Source: an uncultured Alphaproteobacteria bacterium (GTDB lineage: Bacteria; Pseudomonadota; Alphaproteobacteria; Caulobacterales; Parvularculaceae). From it: a stretch of DNA of 64,000 bases. The stretch is taken from NCBI GenBank assembly GCA_902826095.1, contig CADEDN010000009.1:62001-126000 (forward strand), written 5' to 3'. Positions 17,927 to 26,846 of this stretch are shown here, in pieces (positions within the stretch are counted from its first letter, which is position 1; each line of letters starts with the position of its first letter). The position numbers were made by a program, and so were the translations under genes. Under the pieces are notes generated by a model that was not told the origin of the DNA, searched no databases, and worked only from the letters and a program-made list of their open reading frames with translations.

Positions 17927-19534
17927 ATGAACGACGAATTCTCGCTTGAGGACGCCCTGATCGTCTTGCGGCGACGCGTATTCTATTTCCTGGCGCCGAT
18001 CATGGTCATCGTCCCGCTTGGTCTCGTCGCCATCATGATGCTGCCGCCGATGTATGTGGCCGAAGGCAAGATCCTCGTCGAATCCCAGCAAATTCCTGAA
18101 GAACTGATCCGGTCGACGGTCAACGCCTATGCGGAAGAGCGCATTCAAACGATCAGCCAGCGGGTGCTGACCCGCAACCGGCTTCTCGAGGTCGCCGAAA
18201 AATTCAATCTCTTTCCGCGCGAGAGCGGACTCTCCGAAAGCGAACGCGTTGAAATGATGCGGTCGCGATTTGATATCGACATCATTTCATCATCGACGCA
18301 AAACCGCCGAAGAAATCGCGACGACAACACGATCGCTTTCATGGTCGGTTTCAAGGATCGCTCGCCCGACAAGGCGTTTCAGGTCGCGAACGAATTCATC
18401 ACGCTCTTTCTCAGCGAGGATGTGCGCTCGCGGACGCAAGGCGCGGCGACCGCGACGCAGTTCTTTTCGGAGGAATCGCGCCGGCTCGCCGAAGCGATCG
18501 ACCAGGTGGAAGACCGCATCGCGGACTTCAAGGCGAAGAACGGCGACGCCTTGCCGGAAAATCTCGACATTCACCGGCAGTCGCTCATCCGCTCGCAGGA
18601 GGATCTGACCCGCGTGCAGTCGGCGCTCACCATGGCGGAGGAAGAGCTCTCGTCGCTGCAGACGCAAATCGCCACTTACCTCGCCGGCGCGGGCGGCGCC
18701 GAAGGCCCGGCGCAAGAGCTCTTGCGTCTCAGAACGCAGCTCGCCGCGCTGCGCGCCGACAAAACCGACTCGCATCCCGACGTCAAAGCGATGCGCGACC
18801 AGATATACGCGCTTGAACGCCAGCTCGCGCCGTCCGGCGCCGTCCAGAAATTGCGGCGCGAACTTGGCGCGGCCGACGAGGCGCTGCGGCTTGCGCGCGC
18901 GGCCGAGCCCGCCGACGAAGCGCTCGTCAGCCAGCGCCGGAAGGAATCGGCGGAAGCGCGCGAGCGGCTTAGCGCCCAGATCGCGCGCGAGGCCGCGTCA
19001 GGCTCGGCTGATCTGATGATGACGCAGCTCCAGGGGCGCATGGACATGGCGGGAAGCCGCCTGATGTCGCTGGAAGACCAGGCGGAAGCGCTGAAGAAGA
19101 CGATCGCCGACATGAACGACCGCATCGCAAGAACGCCGATCGTCGAGCGCGGCCTTGCGACATTGACGCGCGATTATGAGAATCTCACCAGGGAATACCA
19201 GGCGCTGCGCGACAAGCACTCTTCGGCGCAGCTGTCGGAGAATCTTGAAGACGATCAGAAGGCGGAGAAATTCAGCATCCTTGAATCGGCGCAGCGGCCG
19301 GAATCGCCGTCGAGCCCGAAGCGCGGGCAATTGGCTCTGCTGTTGTTCGCAGGCGCGATCGCAGCCGGCTTGTTGACCGCTTTCGGCGCCGAATTGCTGC
19401 TCGCCACCTTGAGAGGCCGGCGCCATCTGACCTCGCTTGCAAGCGAGCCGCCGATCGCCGTCATTCCTTATATTCGCGCGGAGAATGAGCCGAGATTTTC
19501 CGTTCCGTTCCTGAATCGGGCGAAAGCCGCGTGA
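17927..19534 (+). CDS. Polysaccharide chain-length determinant (Wzz/GumC type, XrtA-associated)
   Basis: A 535-residue polysaccharide co-polymerase. It has one membrane helix near the N-terminus (about 18-40, FYFLAPIMVIVPLGLVAIM), a periplasmic Wzz domain (YVAEGKILVESQQIPEEL), a long coiled coil (about 170-440), and a second membrane helix (about 463-485) just after the proline-rich RPESPSSPKRGQ. This arrangement matches the chain-length proteins of PEP-CTERM loci, which lack the fused kinase. The kinase-type ATPase is the next gene. GAGGACTGA directly precedes the ATG at 17927. It controls polymer length and works with the adjacent tyrosine-kinase-type protein. Confidence 0.9.
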   Translation: MNDEFSLEDALIVLRRRVFYFLAPIMVIVPLGLVAIMMLPPMYVAEGKILVESQQIPEELIRSTVNAYAEERIQTISQRVLTRNRLLEVAEKFNLFPRESGLSESERVEMMRSRFDIDIISSSTQNRRRNRDDNTIAFMVGFKDRSPDKAFQVANEFITLFLSEDVRSRTQGAATATQFFSEESRRLAEAIDQVEDRIADFKAKNGDALPENLDIHRQSLIRSQEDLTRVQSALTMAEEELSSLQTQIATYLAGAGGAEGPAQELLRLRTQLAALRADKTDSHPDVKAMRDQIYALERQLAPSGAVQKLRRELGAADEALRLARAAEPADEALVSQRRKESAEARERLSAQIAREAASGSADLMMTQLQGRMDMAGSRLMSLEDQAEALKKTIADMNDRIARTPIVERGLATLTRDYENLTREYQALRDKHSSAQLSENLEDDQKAEKFSILESAQRPESPSSPKRGQLALLLFAGAIAAGLLTAFGAELLLATLRGRRHLTSLASEPPIAVIPYIRAENEPRFSVPFLNRAKAA

Positions 19535-19572
19535 CCGACGGCAAGCACATGACAATCGGACGATAAGAGACC

Positions 19573-20385
19573 ATGGACAGGATCAAAGACGCAGTATCGA
19601 AAGCGCGCCACGAACGGGCGACGAACGCGCCCGCACCCGGCGCCGCGCCGCTTGGCGCGCGGTTCACGGCGAGCGCTGCGCGCGCGACGGAATCCTTTCG
19701 CGAGATGGCCTGCGATTTCGACCGCTTCGGCGCGAACCGGATCATTTCGAATGAGCAGGATCCGGTCCTTAACGCCTACCGCGTATTGCGGACGCGGGTC
19801 CTTCAGAAAATGGAAGAGAATAACTGGCGGACGATCGCGGTCGTCTCGCCGTCCGCCGGCGCCGGCAAATCCGTCACGTCGATCAATCTCTCGATTGCGA
19901 TCGGTTCGAAGCAGGGCTCGCGCGCGACCCTCATCGACCTCGATTTTTACCGGCCGCGCATCGCGCAATATCTCGGCCTCAATGAGCCCCCGTCGATTCT
20001 CGATTTCTTCGAAGGCTCAAAGTCGCTGCACGACGTGACGGTCAAACCCGATCTCGCCGACGTGCTCGTCATCGCCAATGAACGCGTCTCGCGGCGCGGC
20101 GCTGAACTTTTGACCTCGCCCAAGGCCGACGAGCTGATCGCCCGCGCGGTCAACGACTACGCCTCGCGCGTCGTCGTCTTCGACATGTCGCCGCTGCTCG
20201 GCTGCGACGACACCATCGCCTTCCTGCCGAAAATCGACTGCGCGCTGCTCGTCGTCGCGAGCGGCCAGACGCGCGTTCCGGAATTCAGGGAGGCCCAGCG
20301 CATCCTCGCGCAGACGAACCTCGTCGGCACCGTGCTGAACAAGGCGCCGCCCTCCTCGCTTGTCGGCGCGCAATATTATTACTGA
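19573..20385 (+). CDS. BY-kinase-type exopolysaccharide tyrosine kinase / CpsD-CapB ATPase
   Basis: A 270-residue cytoplasmic P-loop protein. Walker A is SPSAGAGKSVTS (about 97-108), Walker A' is TLIDLDFYRPR (about 124-134), and Walker B is VVVFDMSPLLG. The C-terminus ends QYYY, a short tyrosine cluster of the kind that is autophosphorylated in this family. Partnered with the chain-length determinant immediately upstream, it would form the split equivalent of Wzc and control polymerisation and export through phosphorylation. Its stop overlaps the convergent LysM gene by seven bases. Confidence 0.88.
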   Translation: MDRIKDAVSKARHERATNAPAPGAAPLGARFTASAARATESFREMACDFDRFGANRIISNEQDPVLNAYRVLRTRVLQKMEENNWRTIAVVSPSAGAGKSVTSINLSIAIGSKQGSRATLIDLDFYRPRIAQYLGLNEPPSILDFFEGSKSLHDVTVKPDLADVLVIANERVSRRGAELLTSPKADELIARAVNDYASRVVVFDMSPLLGCDDTIAFLPKIDCALLVVASGQTRVPEFREAQRILAQTNLVGTVLNKAPPSSLVGAQYYY

Positions 20386-21383
20386 TCCTCGCCGCCGGCC
20401 GGCTCCTCCGCGGGACCGGCGCCGTCCGCCGCCGGCACTTCGAATATCTGCCCGGGATAGATGAGGTCCGGATCGCGGATCTGGTCGGCGTTCGCTTCAT
20501 AAATGACCGTATACTGAACGCCGCGCCCATAGGCGCGCCGCGCGATCCGCCAAAGGCTGTTGCCCGGCTGGACGATGACTTTGCCGTCCCTCAAGTCGAT
20601 GTCGGAGAGACTGGCGCGCTCGAACGGCAGTTCGATCGCATAGACAGGCTTGCCGTTCTCATCGAGCTGCACGACATGCAACGTATAGACGCCGGGCGGC
20701 ATGGTCGCGGTGAGGCGCCAGCGGCCGTCATCATCCGCATTCGTCTGCCCGACAAACTGTCCGTTGGCGAAGAGCTGCACGACGCGGCCTTTTTCCGCCT
20801 TGCCGGAAAAAATGACGGCGCCCTGTTCGTCATAATCGATCGTGTCGAGCGACAACGGCCCCATGCCGACGCCGTCGTCGCGCGGCTCCTGCAGGATTTC
20901 CGTCGCGCCGCCCGGCGTCGTTCTGACGACGAGCGGCCGGTCGCCGGCGCGCTCCGGCACGTAAATGATGATCGTCTGGTCGGATTTGATGGTGACGCCG
21001 TCCGGCGTCGTCATCTCAAGCGTCAGTTCGACGGCGCCGGCGTCGAGCGGCGTTTCCGTCGCGATCGCCCAAGAGCCGTCGGGCCCCGTCGTCGCCTCGG
21101 CGAGCGGCGCGCCATTCGCATAGATCTTGACGGTCGAGCCTGGCGTCGCGCGGCCGGCGATCGTCGCATCGCCCTCACGCGTCACATAAACGATGTCGAA
21201 ACTCGGCAGCGACGGCGCTGGCGCTTCGTCGCCTTGCGTCGCGCCTTCGGGCGCCGGCGTCGCCTGTTCCTGCTTCGCGGGTTCAATGATCTTGAACCGC
21301 TCGGCCGCTTTCCAGGCAATGAAACCGAGGACGACCAGAAGAACGAAAATGATGACGACGCGCATGGCTCTCCGCCTGTCCAA
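20379..21383 (-). CDS. LysM-domain membrane protein with Ig-like repeats
   Basis: 334 residues. A single N-terminal membrane helix (about 7-24, MRVVIIFVLLVVLGFIAW) is followed by an acidic/alanine linker and two bacterial Ig-like modules (around YVTREGDATIAGRATPGS and GAVIFSGKAEKGRVVQL). The C-terminal LysM domain is about residues 270-320: VQPGNSLWRIARRAYG, then YEANADQIRDPDLIYPGQ. LysM domains bind peptidoglycan, so the protein probably spans from the inner membrane to the wall. It runs convergent to the kinase gene, with a seven-base tail overlap. Function beyond wall binding is unknown. Confidence 0.85.
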   Translation of the reverse strand: MDRRRAMRVVIIFVLLVVLGFIAWKAAERFKIIEPAKQEQATPAPEGATQGDEAPAPSLPSFDIVYVTREGDATIAGRATPGSTVKIYANGAPLAEATTGPDGSWAIATETPLDAGAVELTLEMTTPDGVTIKSDQTIIIYVPERAGDRPLVVRTTPGGATEILQEPRDDGVGMGPLSLDTIDYDEQGAVIFSGKAEKGRVVQLFANGQFVGQTNADDDGRWRLTATMPPGVYTLHVVQLDENGKPVYAIELPFERASLSDIDLRDGKVIVQPGNSLWRIARRAYGRGVQYTVIYEANADQIRDPDLIYPGQIFEVPAADGAGPAEEPAGGEDQ

Positions 21384-21470
21384 GACCCGTCGCCTTGACG
21401 GCCGATGTTAACTTTACCAAGAGGGGTTGGCGCCTACAATGGCGCGAAAAGACAAAATGAGCCTGAGCCC

Positions 21471-22025
21471 ATGAAATCACTATGCGTTTATTGCGGGTCG
21501 CGCGCCGGCGACGATCCCATGTTCACGACGGCCGCGCAATTTATCGGCCGCGAGGCCGCGCGCCGCGACTGGCGGATCGTCTATGGCGGGGGGAAACTCG
21601 GGCTGATGGGGATCACGGCCGGCGCCGCGCGCGATGCGGGCGGAAAGGTTTTCGGAATCATTCCGGATTTTCTCGTCGACCTCGAAGGCGTGCTAGACGG
21701 CGTCAATCATACGATCGTCAAGACGATGCATGAACGCAAGATGATGATGTTCGAGGAATCGGACGCGATCTTGACCCTCCCCGGCGGCATCGGCACGCTT
21801 GAAGAAGTGATCGAGACGCTTTCCTGGGCGCGCCTTGCGCTGCACAGAAAACCGATCGTCGTTCTCAACATCGACGAATTCTGGTCGCCGCTGCGCGCGC
21901 TTCTCGAACACATCGTCGATCGCGGCTTCGCCGCGCCCGAATTGCTGACCGACATCATTTTCGTCGACCGCCCCGAAGATGTTTTCCCGCTGCTCGCTAA
22001 AAGGACGCTTGAAGAGGTCGTTTGA
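21471..22025 (+). CDS. LOG-family protein (nucleoside 5'-monophosphate phosphoribohydrolase)
   Basis: A 184-residue Rossmann-type protein. Both family motifs are present: GGGKLGLMG (about 39-47) and LPGGIGTLEE (about 99-108), which includes the catalytic glutamate. LOG proteins release the base from cytokinin nucleotides or from AMP; many bacterial members are general AMP phosphoribohydrolases. ATG 21471 gives the conserved start MKSLCVYCGSRAGDDP. The longer frame from 21405 adds 22 residues with no family match. Whether this member makes active cytokinins cannot be told. It is divergent from the LysM gene. Confidence 0.9.
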   Translation: MKSLCVYCGSRAGDDPMFTTAAQFIGREAARRDWRIVYGGGKLGLMGITAGAARDAGGKVFGIIPDFLVDLEGVLDGVNHTIVKTMHERKMMMFEESDAILTLPGGIGTLEEVIETLSWARLALHRKPIVVLNIDEFWSPLRALLEHIVDRGFAAPELLTDIIFVDRPEDVFPLLAKRTLEEVV

Positions 22026-22054
22026 CGCGGGGATAGGGATCGGCTGCTGGTCTT

Positions 22055-23401
22055 TCAGGCCCGCTCGCCCTTGAGGCGCGCCCGCGCCCGCGCCGCGCCG
22101 ATCAGGGGAAAAAGCGCCGCCATTTCCGGGCCTTTTTCACGACCCGTCAGCGCCAAGCGCAGCGGGTGGAACAGCGCCTTGCCTTTGGTCCCGGTTTTCT
22201 GTTTCACGCGCTCGACGAAGGCGCCCCAGCTTTGCTCCGAAAGCGGATCATCCGGCACGAGCGCCGCCGCCTGCGCCGCGAATTCCTGATCCTCGATCAC
22301 AGGATCGATCGCGCCATAGGCGACGGCCTTCCAGTCGGCGGCGTCGGCGAGCTTCGTCACATTGCCCTTGACCGCCTCCCACAGCGCCTCTGTGACGCCG
22401 AGCGCGGCAAGGCGTTCTTCGAGCGCCGAATAGGGCAGCTGGTGAAGGATCTTGGCGTTGAGCGCGAGAAGATCGGCCTCGTCAAATCGCGCCGGCGCGC
22501 GCCCGACTTTTTCAAAATCGAAGCTTTGCGCGAGCGCCATGATGTCGGGCTGCGGCGCGACCGGCTCGGCGGTGCCGAGTTTCGCAAGAAGGCTCGTGAT
22601 CGCCGCGGGCTCAAGCCCGTCCTCGCGCATCTGTTCGATCGAGAGCGAGCCGAGGCGTTTGGAAAGACCGAGCCCGTCCGCGCCGATCAGCAGCGAATGA
22701 TGCGCGAATTCAGGAAGCTTTCCCGCGCCGCGCACGTCGATCACCGCCTTCATGATCTCGATCTGCACGCCGGCGTTGGTCACATGATCCTCGCCGCGGA
22801 TGACATGGGTGATCTTCGCGTCGATATCGTCGATGCAGGAGGGAAGCGTGTAAAGATACATGCCGTCCTCGCGGATGAGGACGGGATCGGAAACGCTGGC
22901 GGTGTCGACGACCGTCTCGCCGCGAATGAGATCATGCCATTTCACCGGCCGCTGCGAGAGCTTGAATCGCCAGTGAGGACGCCGCCCCTCCGCCTCGAAC
23001 GCCTTTTTCTGCGCGTCGCTTAGCGCGAGCGCGGCGCGGTCATAGACCGGCGGCAGCCCGCGGGTTCTTTGCAGGCGGCGCTTGCGCTCAAGATCTTCCG
23101 CCGTCTCGTAACAGGGATAAAGGAGGCCCTTGGCGCGCAGCGCCGCCGAGACCTGCTCATAGTCGGCAAAGCGCGACGACTGACTGAACGTCTCGTCCCA
23201 GTTAAGACCAAGCCAGAGGAGGTCCGCGCGGATTCGATCCTCGTTCTCCTTGGTCGAGCGCTCCTGGTCCGTATCGTCGATCCGCAAGATGAACTTGCCG
23301 CCGCGCGAGCGCGCAAAGAGCCAGTTCCAGAGCGCGGCGCGCACATTGCCGACATGGATCTTGCCGGTCGGCGACGGCGCGAAACGAACGATGACAGTCA
23401 T
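22055..23401 (-). CDS. gltX: Glutamyl-tRNA synthetase
   Basis: A 448-residue class I aminoacyl-tRNA synthetase that charges tRNA with glutamate. The HIGH-type motif is in FAPSPTGKIHVGNVRAA (about 7-23) and the KMSKS-type motif is LSKRLG (about 240-245). WRFKLSQRPVKWHDLIRGE and VTNAGVQIEIMKAV fit the catalytic domain, and the last 150 residues form the anticodon-binding part. Alphaproteobacteria often carry two gltX copies. This one has the spacing of a discriminating or non-discriminating GluRS, and which it is cannot be decided by eye. The ATG at 23401 is the conventional start. Confidence 0.93.
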   Translation of the reverse strand: MTVIVRFAPSPTGKIHVGNVRAALWNWLFARSRGGKFILRIDDTDQERSTKENEDRIRADLLWLGLNWDETFSQSSRFADYEQVSAALRAKGLLYPCYETAEDLERKRRLQRTRGLPPVYDRAALALSDAQKKAFEAEGRRPHWRFKLSQRPVKWHDLIRGETVVDTASVSDPVLIREDGMYLYTLPSCIDDIDAKITHVIRGEDHVTNAGVQIEIMKAVIDVRGAGKLPEFAHHSLLIGADGLGLSKRLGSLSIEQMREDGLEPAAITSLLAKLGTAEPVAPQPDIMALAQSFDFEKVGRAPARFDEADLLALNAKILHQLPYSALEERLAALGVTEALWEAVKGNVTKLADAADWKAVAYGAIDPVIEDQEFAAQAAALVPDDPLSEQSWGAFVERVKQKTGTKGKALFHPLRLALTGREKGPEMAALFPLIGAARARARLKGERA

Positions 23402-23563
23402 TTGGAGCCGATCCTGCGAGGGGCGGCGGCTAGCTACGACAGCCCTCCGCGCCCGTCAAACCGGCGCCTTCGCCTCGACGCGGCGGCCATTCCGTCCGCC
23501 GATTGCGGCTTGAGGCACGCCCGGCGTTCAAGGTCTTTAGGCAAACGAACAAGGGAGGGTCGA

Positions 23564-24688
23564 ATGACCGGGATGCCGGGCGCTGCAAGGCGTCGATGGG
23601 CGGCGTTTGGCGCCGGCGCTGCGTTGATGATTGCGGGCGGCGCCCGCGCCGCCGACCCTTTTGAGTTTGAATGGACGCAACTCGACAAAGGCGTATGGGC
23701 CGGCGTCCGTCCGATCTCCTACAATTCGCCGCCGACGGGAAATGCGCTCATCGTCATCGGCAAGAAAGGCGTATTCCTCTTCGATCCGGCCGGAACGCCG
23801 CTTGTCGGCGAACGCGTCGCCGCCAAGGTCGCCGAATTGACAAGCCTTCCCGTCACCCACATCGCGATCAGCCACTGGCATGGCGATCATTCGATGGGCA
23901 TGCACAAGGTCCTCGAAAAATATCCGGATGCGGAGATCATCGCGCACGAATTCACCGCAAGGGCGATCCTCAGCCCGCTCAACGCCTTCACGCCGCCGAC
24001 CGATGAAGAAAACAGGACGACGCGCGAGCGGATTGAAACGGCGCTCAAAACCGGGAAGCGCTCGAACGGCGAGCCCGTCGCGCCGCAGATGCGGCCCTAT
24101 TACGAGAATATTCTGGAGCATTTCGATCTGGTGAACGCCGAGATCAGGGGCCTGAAGCCGGCGACGCCGACAAAGACATTCGCGGAGGCCTATACGGTCA
24201 ATCTCGGCGGGCGACAGGTTGAACTGCGCCATATGGGGCCCGGGAACACCAATGGCGACATCATCGCCTATCTGCCGAAAGAAAAAATCCTCGCGACCGG
24301 CGATGTGGTCGTCAGGCCGACGCCCTATGGATTTTACAGCCATCCGCGCAGCTGGGCGAGCGTGCTTGGGCAGCTGAGGACCTTGCCGACAACGGCGATC
24401 GCGCCAGGCCACGGCGAAATCCTCCGCGACGCCGCCTATCTCGATCTCCTGATCGACGCCTTGACCTTCGTCGCCGACGAGGTCGACCGCCTCGCCGCCG
24501 AAGGAAAATCGCTGGACGAGGTCAGGGCAGGGCTCGATTGGACGCAAATTGAGCCGCGCTTCACCGGCGGCGATCCGCTTCTCGCGCTCTTTTTCGACGG
24601 CTGGTTCAAGACGCCGATCGTCGAAGCGCAATACAAGATCGCCAAAGGCGGCGACAGCGAGGATCTCGATCCGCCCCCCGCCGATTGA
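23564..24688 (+). CDS. Secreted metallo-beta-lactamase-fold hydrolase
   Basis: A 374-residue exported enzyme. The signal peptide contains RRRWAAFGAGAALMIAGG and ends near ARA-ADP; the triple Arg could suit Tat export. The zinc motif HWHGDHSMG (about 105-113) and the later PGHGE (about 285) give the binuclear metal site. TGDVVVRPTPYGF supplies the bridging Asp. Substrate specificity cannot be assigned, and it is not close to true beta-lactamases in motif context. The ATG at 23564 is preceded by AGGGAGGG five bases upstream, a very strong ribosome-binding site. The longer frame from 23069 lies antisense to gltX and is not coding. Confidence 0.85.
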   Translation: MTGMPGAARRRWAAFGAGAALMIAGGARAADPFEFEWTQLDKGVWAGVRPISYNSPPTGNALIVIGKKGVFLFDPAGTPLVGERVAAKVAELTSLPVTHIAISHWHGDHSMGMHKVLEKYPDAEIIAHEFTARAILSPLNAFTPPTDEENRTTRERIETALKTGKRSNGEPVAPQMRPYYENILEHFDLVNAEIRGLKPATPTKTFAEAYTVNLGGRQVELRHMGPGNTNGDIIAYLPKEKILATGDVVVRPTPYGFYSHPRSWASVLGQLRTLPTTAIAPGHGEILRDAAYLDLLIDALTFVADEVDRLAAEGKSLDEVRAGLDWTQIEPRFTGGDPLLALFFDGWFKTPIVEAQYKIAKGGDSEDLDPPPAD

Positions 24689-24822
24689 TTATCCGTAGAC
24701 GGAACGCCTATCGCCGATTGCAAAAATTGGAATCTTCCGCTCAAAGAAAATCCGGCGGAAATCCGTTAACCGTCTTTTTTTGTTAACTCTGCTACGCGCT
24801 GATTTTGCTCAACAAAAAAAAG

Positions 24823-24894
24823 TTATCCCCCTACTTATCCCCCACCTTATCCCCCACCTTATCCCCCTACTTATCCCCCACCTTATCCTACACC
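24823..24894. repeat. Six-copy 12-bp tandem array TTATCCCCCWMC
   Basis: Six head-to-tail units of 12 bases run from 24823 to 24894. Units 1 and 4 are TTATCCCCCTAC, units 2, 3 and 5 are TTATCCCCCACC, and unit 6 is TTATCCTACACC. The array follows a run of eight A residues. Each unit starts with TTATCC, the first six bases of the DnaA box TTATCCACA, but none is a full box. Confidence 0.9.
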
Positions 24895-25242
24895 CCCAAA
24901 GCGTCCTTAGATTGTCATTCAGCGGTCGCAAAAAGCGATTGATCCGGGATGAACGATGGTTTGCAGACGGACGGGACGACGATGAAAGGGACAAACTCAA
25001 AAACGGCCGGAAGCGCGTCGGTCTCGCGATCCGGCGTTTCCGCATTCTTCCGGGCCGCGCGTCTTGAAGAATTCGCCGCGCCTTTCGAGAGTCGCAAAGA
25101 CAAGCCTTTCGCCCGCACCCCGGCGAAGACGGCCCAAAACCCGCGCGATGCGGCCGGCGAAAAACCCGGCGTTTCATACCAAATTGCGTTGAAGAAGACT
25201 CATGACGTTCCTGTTTCCGGGACCTCTTCAAAGGAGAAAACC

Positions 25243-25379
25243 GTGTCATCCCGGGCGCGCTGCGGCATGACAATGCCGCTGCGCAGACCCGGGATCCCGC
25301 GCAGTTTCGGGCCCTCGGCTGCACGGGGTCCCGGGTCTGCGCCGCAACACTACGTGTTGCAGCGCGCCCGGGATGACAC
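25243..25379. repeat. Nested inverted-repeat element (cloverleaf-like, 137 bp)
   Basis: The outer arms 25243-25263 and 25359-25379 are a perfect 21-bp inverted repeat containing GTGTCATCCCGGGCGCG. Inside are a second perfect 14-bp pair (25281-25294 with 25329-25342) and two small hairpins, GCGGCAT/ATGCCGC (25262-25279) and GCAACAC/GTGTTGC (25344-25360). The layout resembles dispersed intergenic palindromic elements of alphaproteobacteria. Only one copy is in the window. Confidence 0.85.
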
Positions 25380-25616
25380 TTTCAAAAGCAGAAGGGATCC
25401 TCGCCGAATGAGTTGGACCCCGTGCAACTTGGTATCGGTCCCGAAGCGCCGGGCGCAAATCGTGCCCGTTCGCCGCGTAACATTCGTCGCCCGCCCAATG
25501 GTCGGGGCGAAAACTCGCAAGATCGAAAACGCCTTTGTGCGAGGCGCCGCATGAGGAGCATAAGCGTCTCTCATCCTGAAAGCGTCGCCAGCGCGGATCG
25601 GCGTCGAGCGGAACGC

Positions 25617-26843
25617 TCACCGGAAAATGCGCGCTTTGACTTCCTGTTTCGAGGCGAGCGAAAAGCGCGGTTCTTCGGCGCCGGCGCCCGTGATGCGTTC
25701 CGCGACGTAGCGGCCGACCGCCGGGCCCAATTTGAAGCCGTGACCGGAGCCGCCGCCGACGAGCCACACATCGTCGAAATCAGGGTGGCGGTCGATCAGG
25801 AGGTCGCTGTTCGACGTGTTCTCGTACTGGCAAACGCGGCTGTGAATGACCGGCGCCTTGGCGAGATCGGGGAACCGGCGTTTGAGATATGCGCGCGCCC
25901 GCGTCACGACATCGGCGCCGACAAGGCGTTCCTGATCGTCTGGACTGGTTTCCGGGCCGGCGGCGCCGAAACAGAACTTGAATCCCTGCCCCTCAATATC
26001 GGGAAGGCCGTAGGTCAAATCGCCGGCGTTGAAATCCGCCCAGACGGGGAGTCTTCCAGGACGGAAGCGGTCATCGCCCGCCGGCGCGCCAAAATGGATG
26101 ACCTCCTGACGCGTCGCGACGATGCGCCGGTCGAGAAGCTTCGGGAAAACTTCCGGCAGCCACGGCCCGCAGGCGTAGACGAGCTTGTTGACGAAGAAGC
26201 CCGGCGTCACTTGATAACGCCCGAACTTTCGAAGGCGCCCTTCGCTTTTTTTCGGCGGTCCGCATTTCTCGACGAAGACATTGATGTTGTTAAGCCTCGC
26301 CACCGTCTGAACGCCGCGGCCGGCGACAAGCGCGCCGGTTTCCAATTCAAGAAATCCCGCCTCGCCGTCGAAGAAGCGCATTTGCGGATAGGCGTCTTCA
26401 AGGCCGGCGCGATCGAGCTTGCGGAACGGCGTCTTCGTCGCTTCAAGATAGGCGAGGCTCTTCGCCATATAGTCGTCGCCTTCCGGCGAAAACCAGAGAA
26501 CCCCAGTATTATGAAAAAGCGGCGTTGCGGCGCGCGCCGAAATTTCCTTCCAGGCGATGAGCGATTCTCGCGCCATTTCGGCGTAGAGCGCGTCGCCGCC
26601 ATAGGAATAGCGCGTGACGCGCGTCTCGCCGCCGGACGAAGCGCGCGCGTGTCCGGCGCCGTAAGAGTCGAACAGCGTCACCGAGAGACCCGCGCGCTGC
26701 AGCCGTTCTGCAATCCAGACGCCGAAGACGCCGGCGCCGATGACCGCGACGTCGCCGAGAAGCATGGTCCCGCCGGCGGCCGTCTTCGGCGCGATCGCCG
26801 CGGCCGCCATCATTCCAAGGCTCGCCCTGCGCGTGATTTTCAT
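25617..26843 (-). CDS. Tat-exported FAD-dependent amine oxidase (sarcosine oxidase-like)
   Basis: A 408-residue protein of the DAO/MSOX fold. The N-terminus ITRRASLGMMAAAA is a twin-arginine signal, so it is probably folded with FAD and exported. The dinucleotide-binding motif is VIGAGVFGVWIAERL (about 34-48), followed by GARASSGGETR-like sequence typical of monomeric sarcosine and N-methyl-tryptophan oxidases. The C-terminal RVCQYENTSNSDLLIDRHP includes the Cys position used for covalent FAD in MSOX, and VGGGSGHGFKLGPAVG closes the fold. The substrate is presumably a secondary or primary amine; identity is unknown. The start lies three bases after the nadE stop, so the two genes are probably cotranscribed. 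Confidence 0.85.
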   Translation of the reverse strand: MKITRRASLGMMAAAAIAPKTAAGGTMLLGDVAVIGAGVFGVWIAERLQRAGLSVTLFDSYGAGHARASSGGETRVTRYSYGGDALYAEMARESLIAWKEISARAATPLFHNTGVLWFSPEGDDYMAKSLAYLEATKTPFRKLDRAGLEDAYPQMRFFDGEAGFLELETGALVAGRGVQTVARLNNINVFVEKCGPPKKSEGRLRKFGRYQVTPGFFVNKLVYACGPWLPEVFPKLLDRRIVATRQEVIHFGAPAGDDRFRPGRLPVWADFNAGDLTYGLPDIEGQGFKFCFGAAGPETSPDDQERLVGADVVTRARAYLKRRFPDLAKAPVIHSRVCQYENTSNSDLLIDRHPDFDDVWLVGGGSGHGFKLGPAVGRYVAERITGAGAEEPRFSLASKQEVKARIFR

Positions 26844-26846
26844 CGT

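Larger units (their letters stand above)
24689..25616. other. 928-base intergenic region with two repeat elements
   Basis: No convincing gene is seen between the metallo-hydrolase and the FAD oxidase. The region holds a 12-bp tandem array (24823-24894) and a nested inverted-repeat element (25243-25379). An ORF at 24949-25554 runs through the inverted repeat and has low-complexity, shadow-like composition, so it was not accepted. The stretch 25000-25140 has the look of a dispersed non-coding repeat relic, but that is only an impression. Confidence 0.6.

Noticed and set aside
24823-24894. A replication origin based on DnaA-like TTATCC units
   Set aside because: No unit matches the full TTATCCACA box, and no dnaA, dnaN, parA/B or hemE gene is nearby.
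24949-25554. A 201-residue plus-strand frame in the repeat-bearing gap
   Set aside because: Its second half is read through the inverted-repeat element and its composition resembles non-coding sequence.
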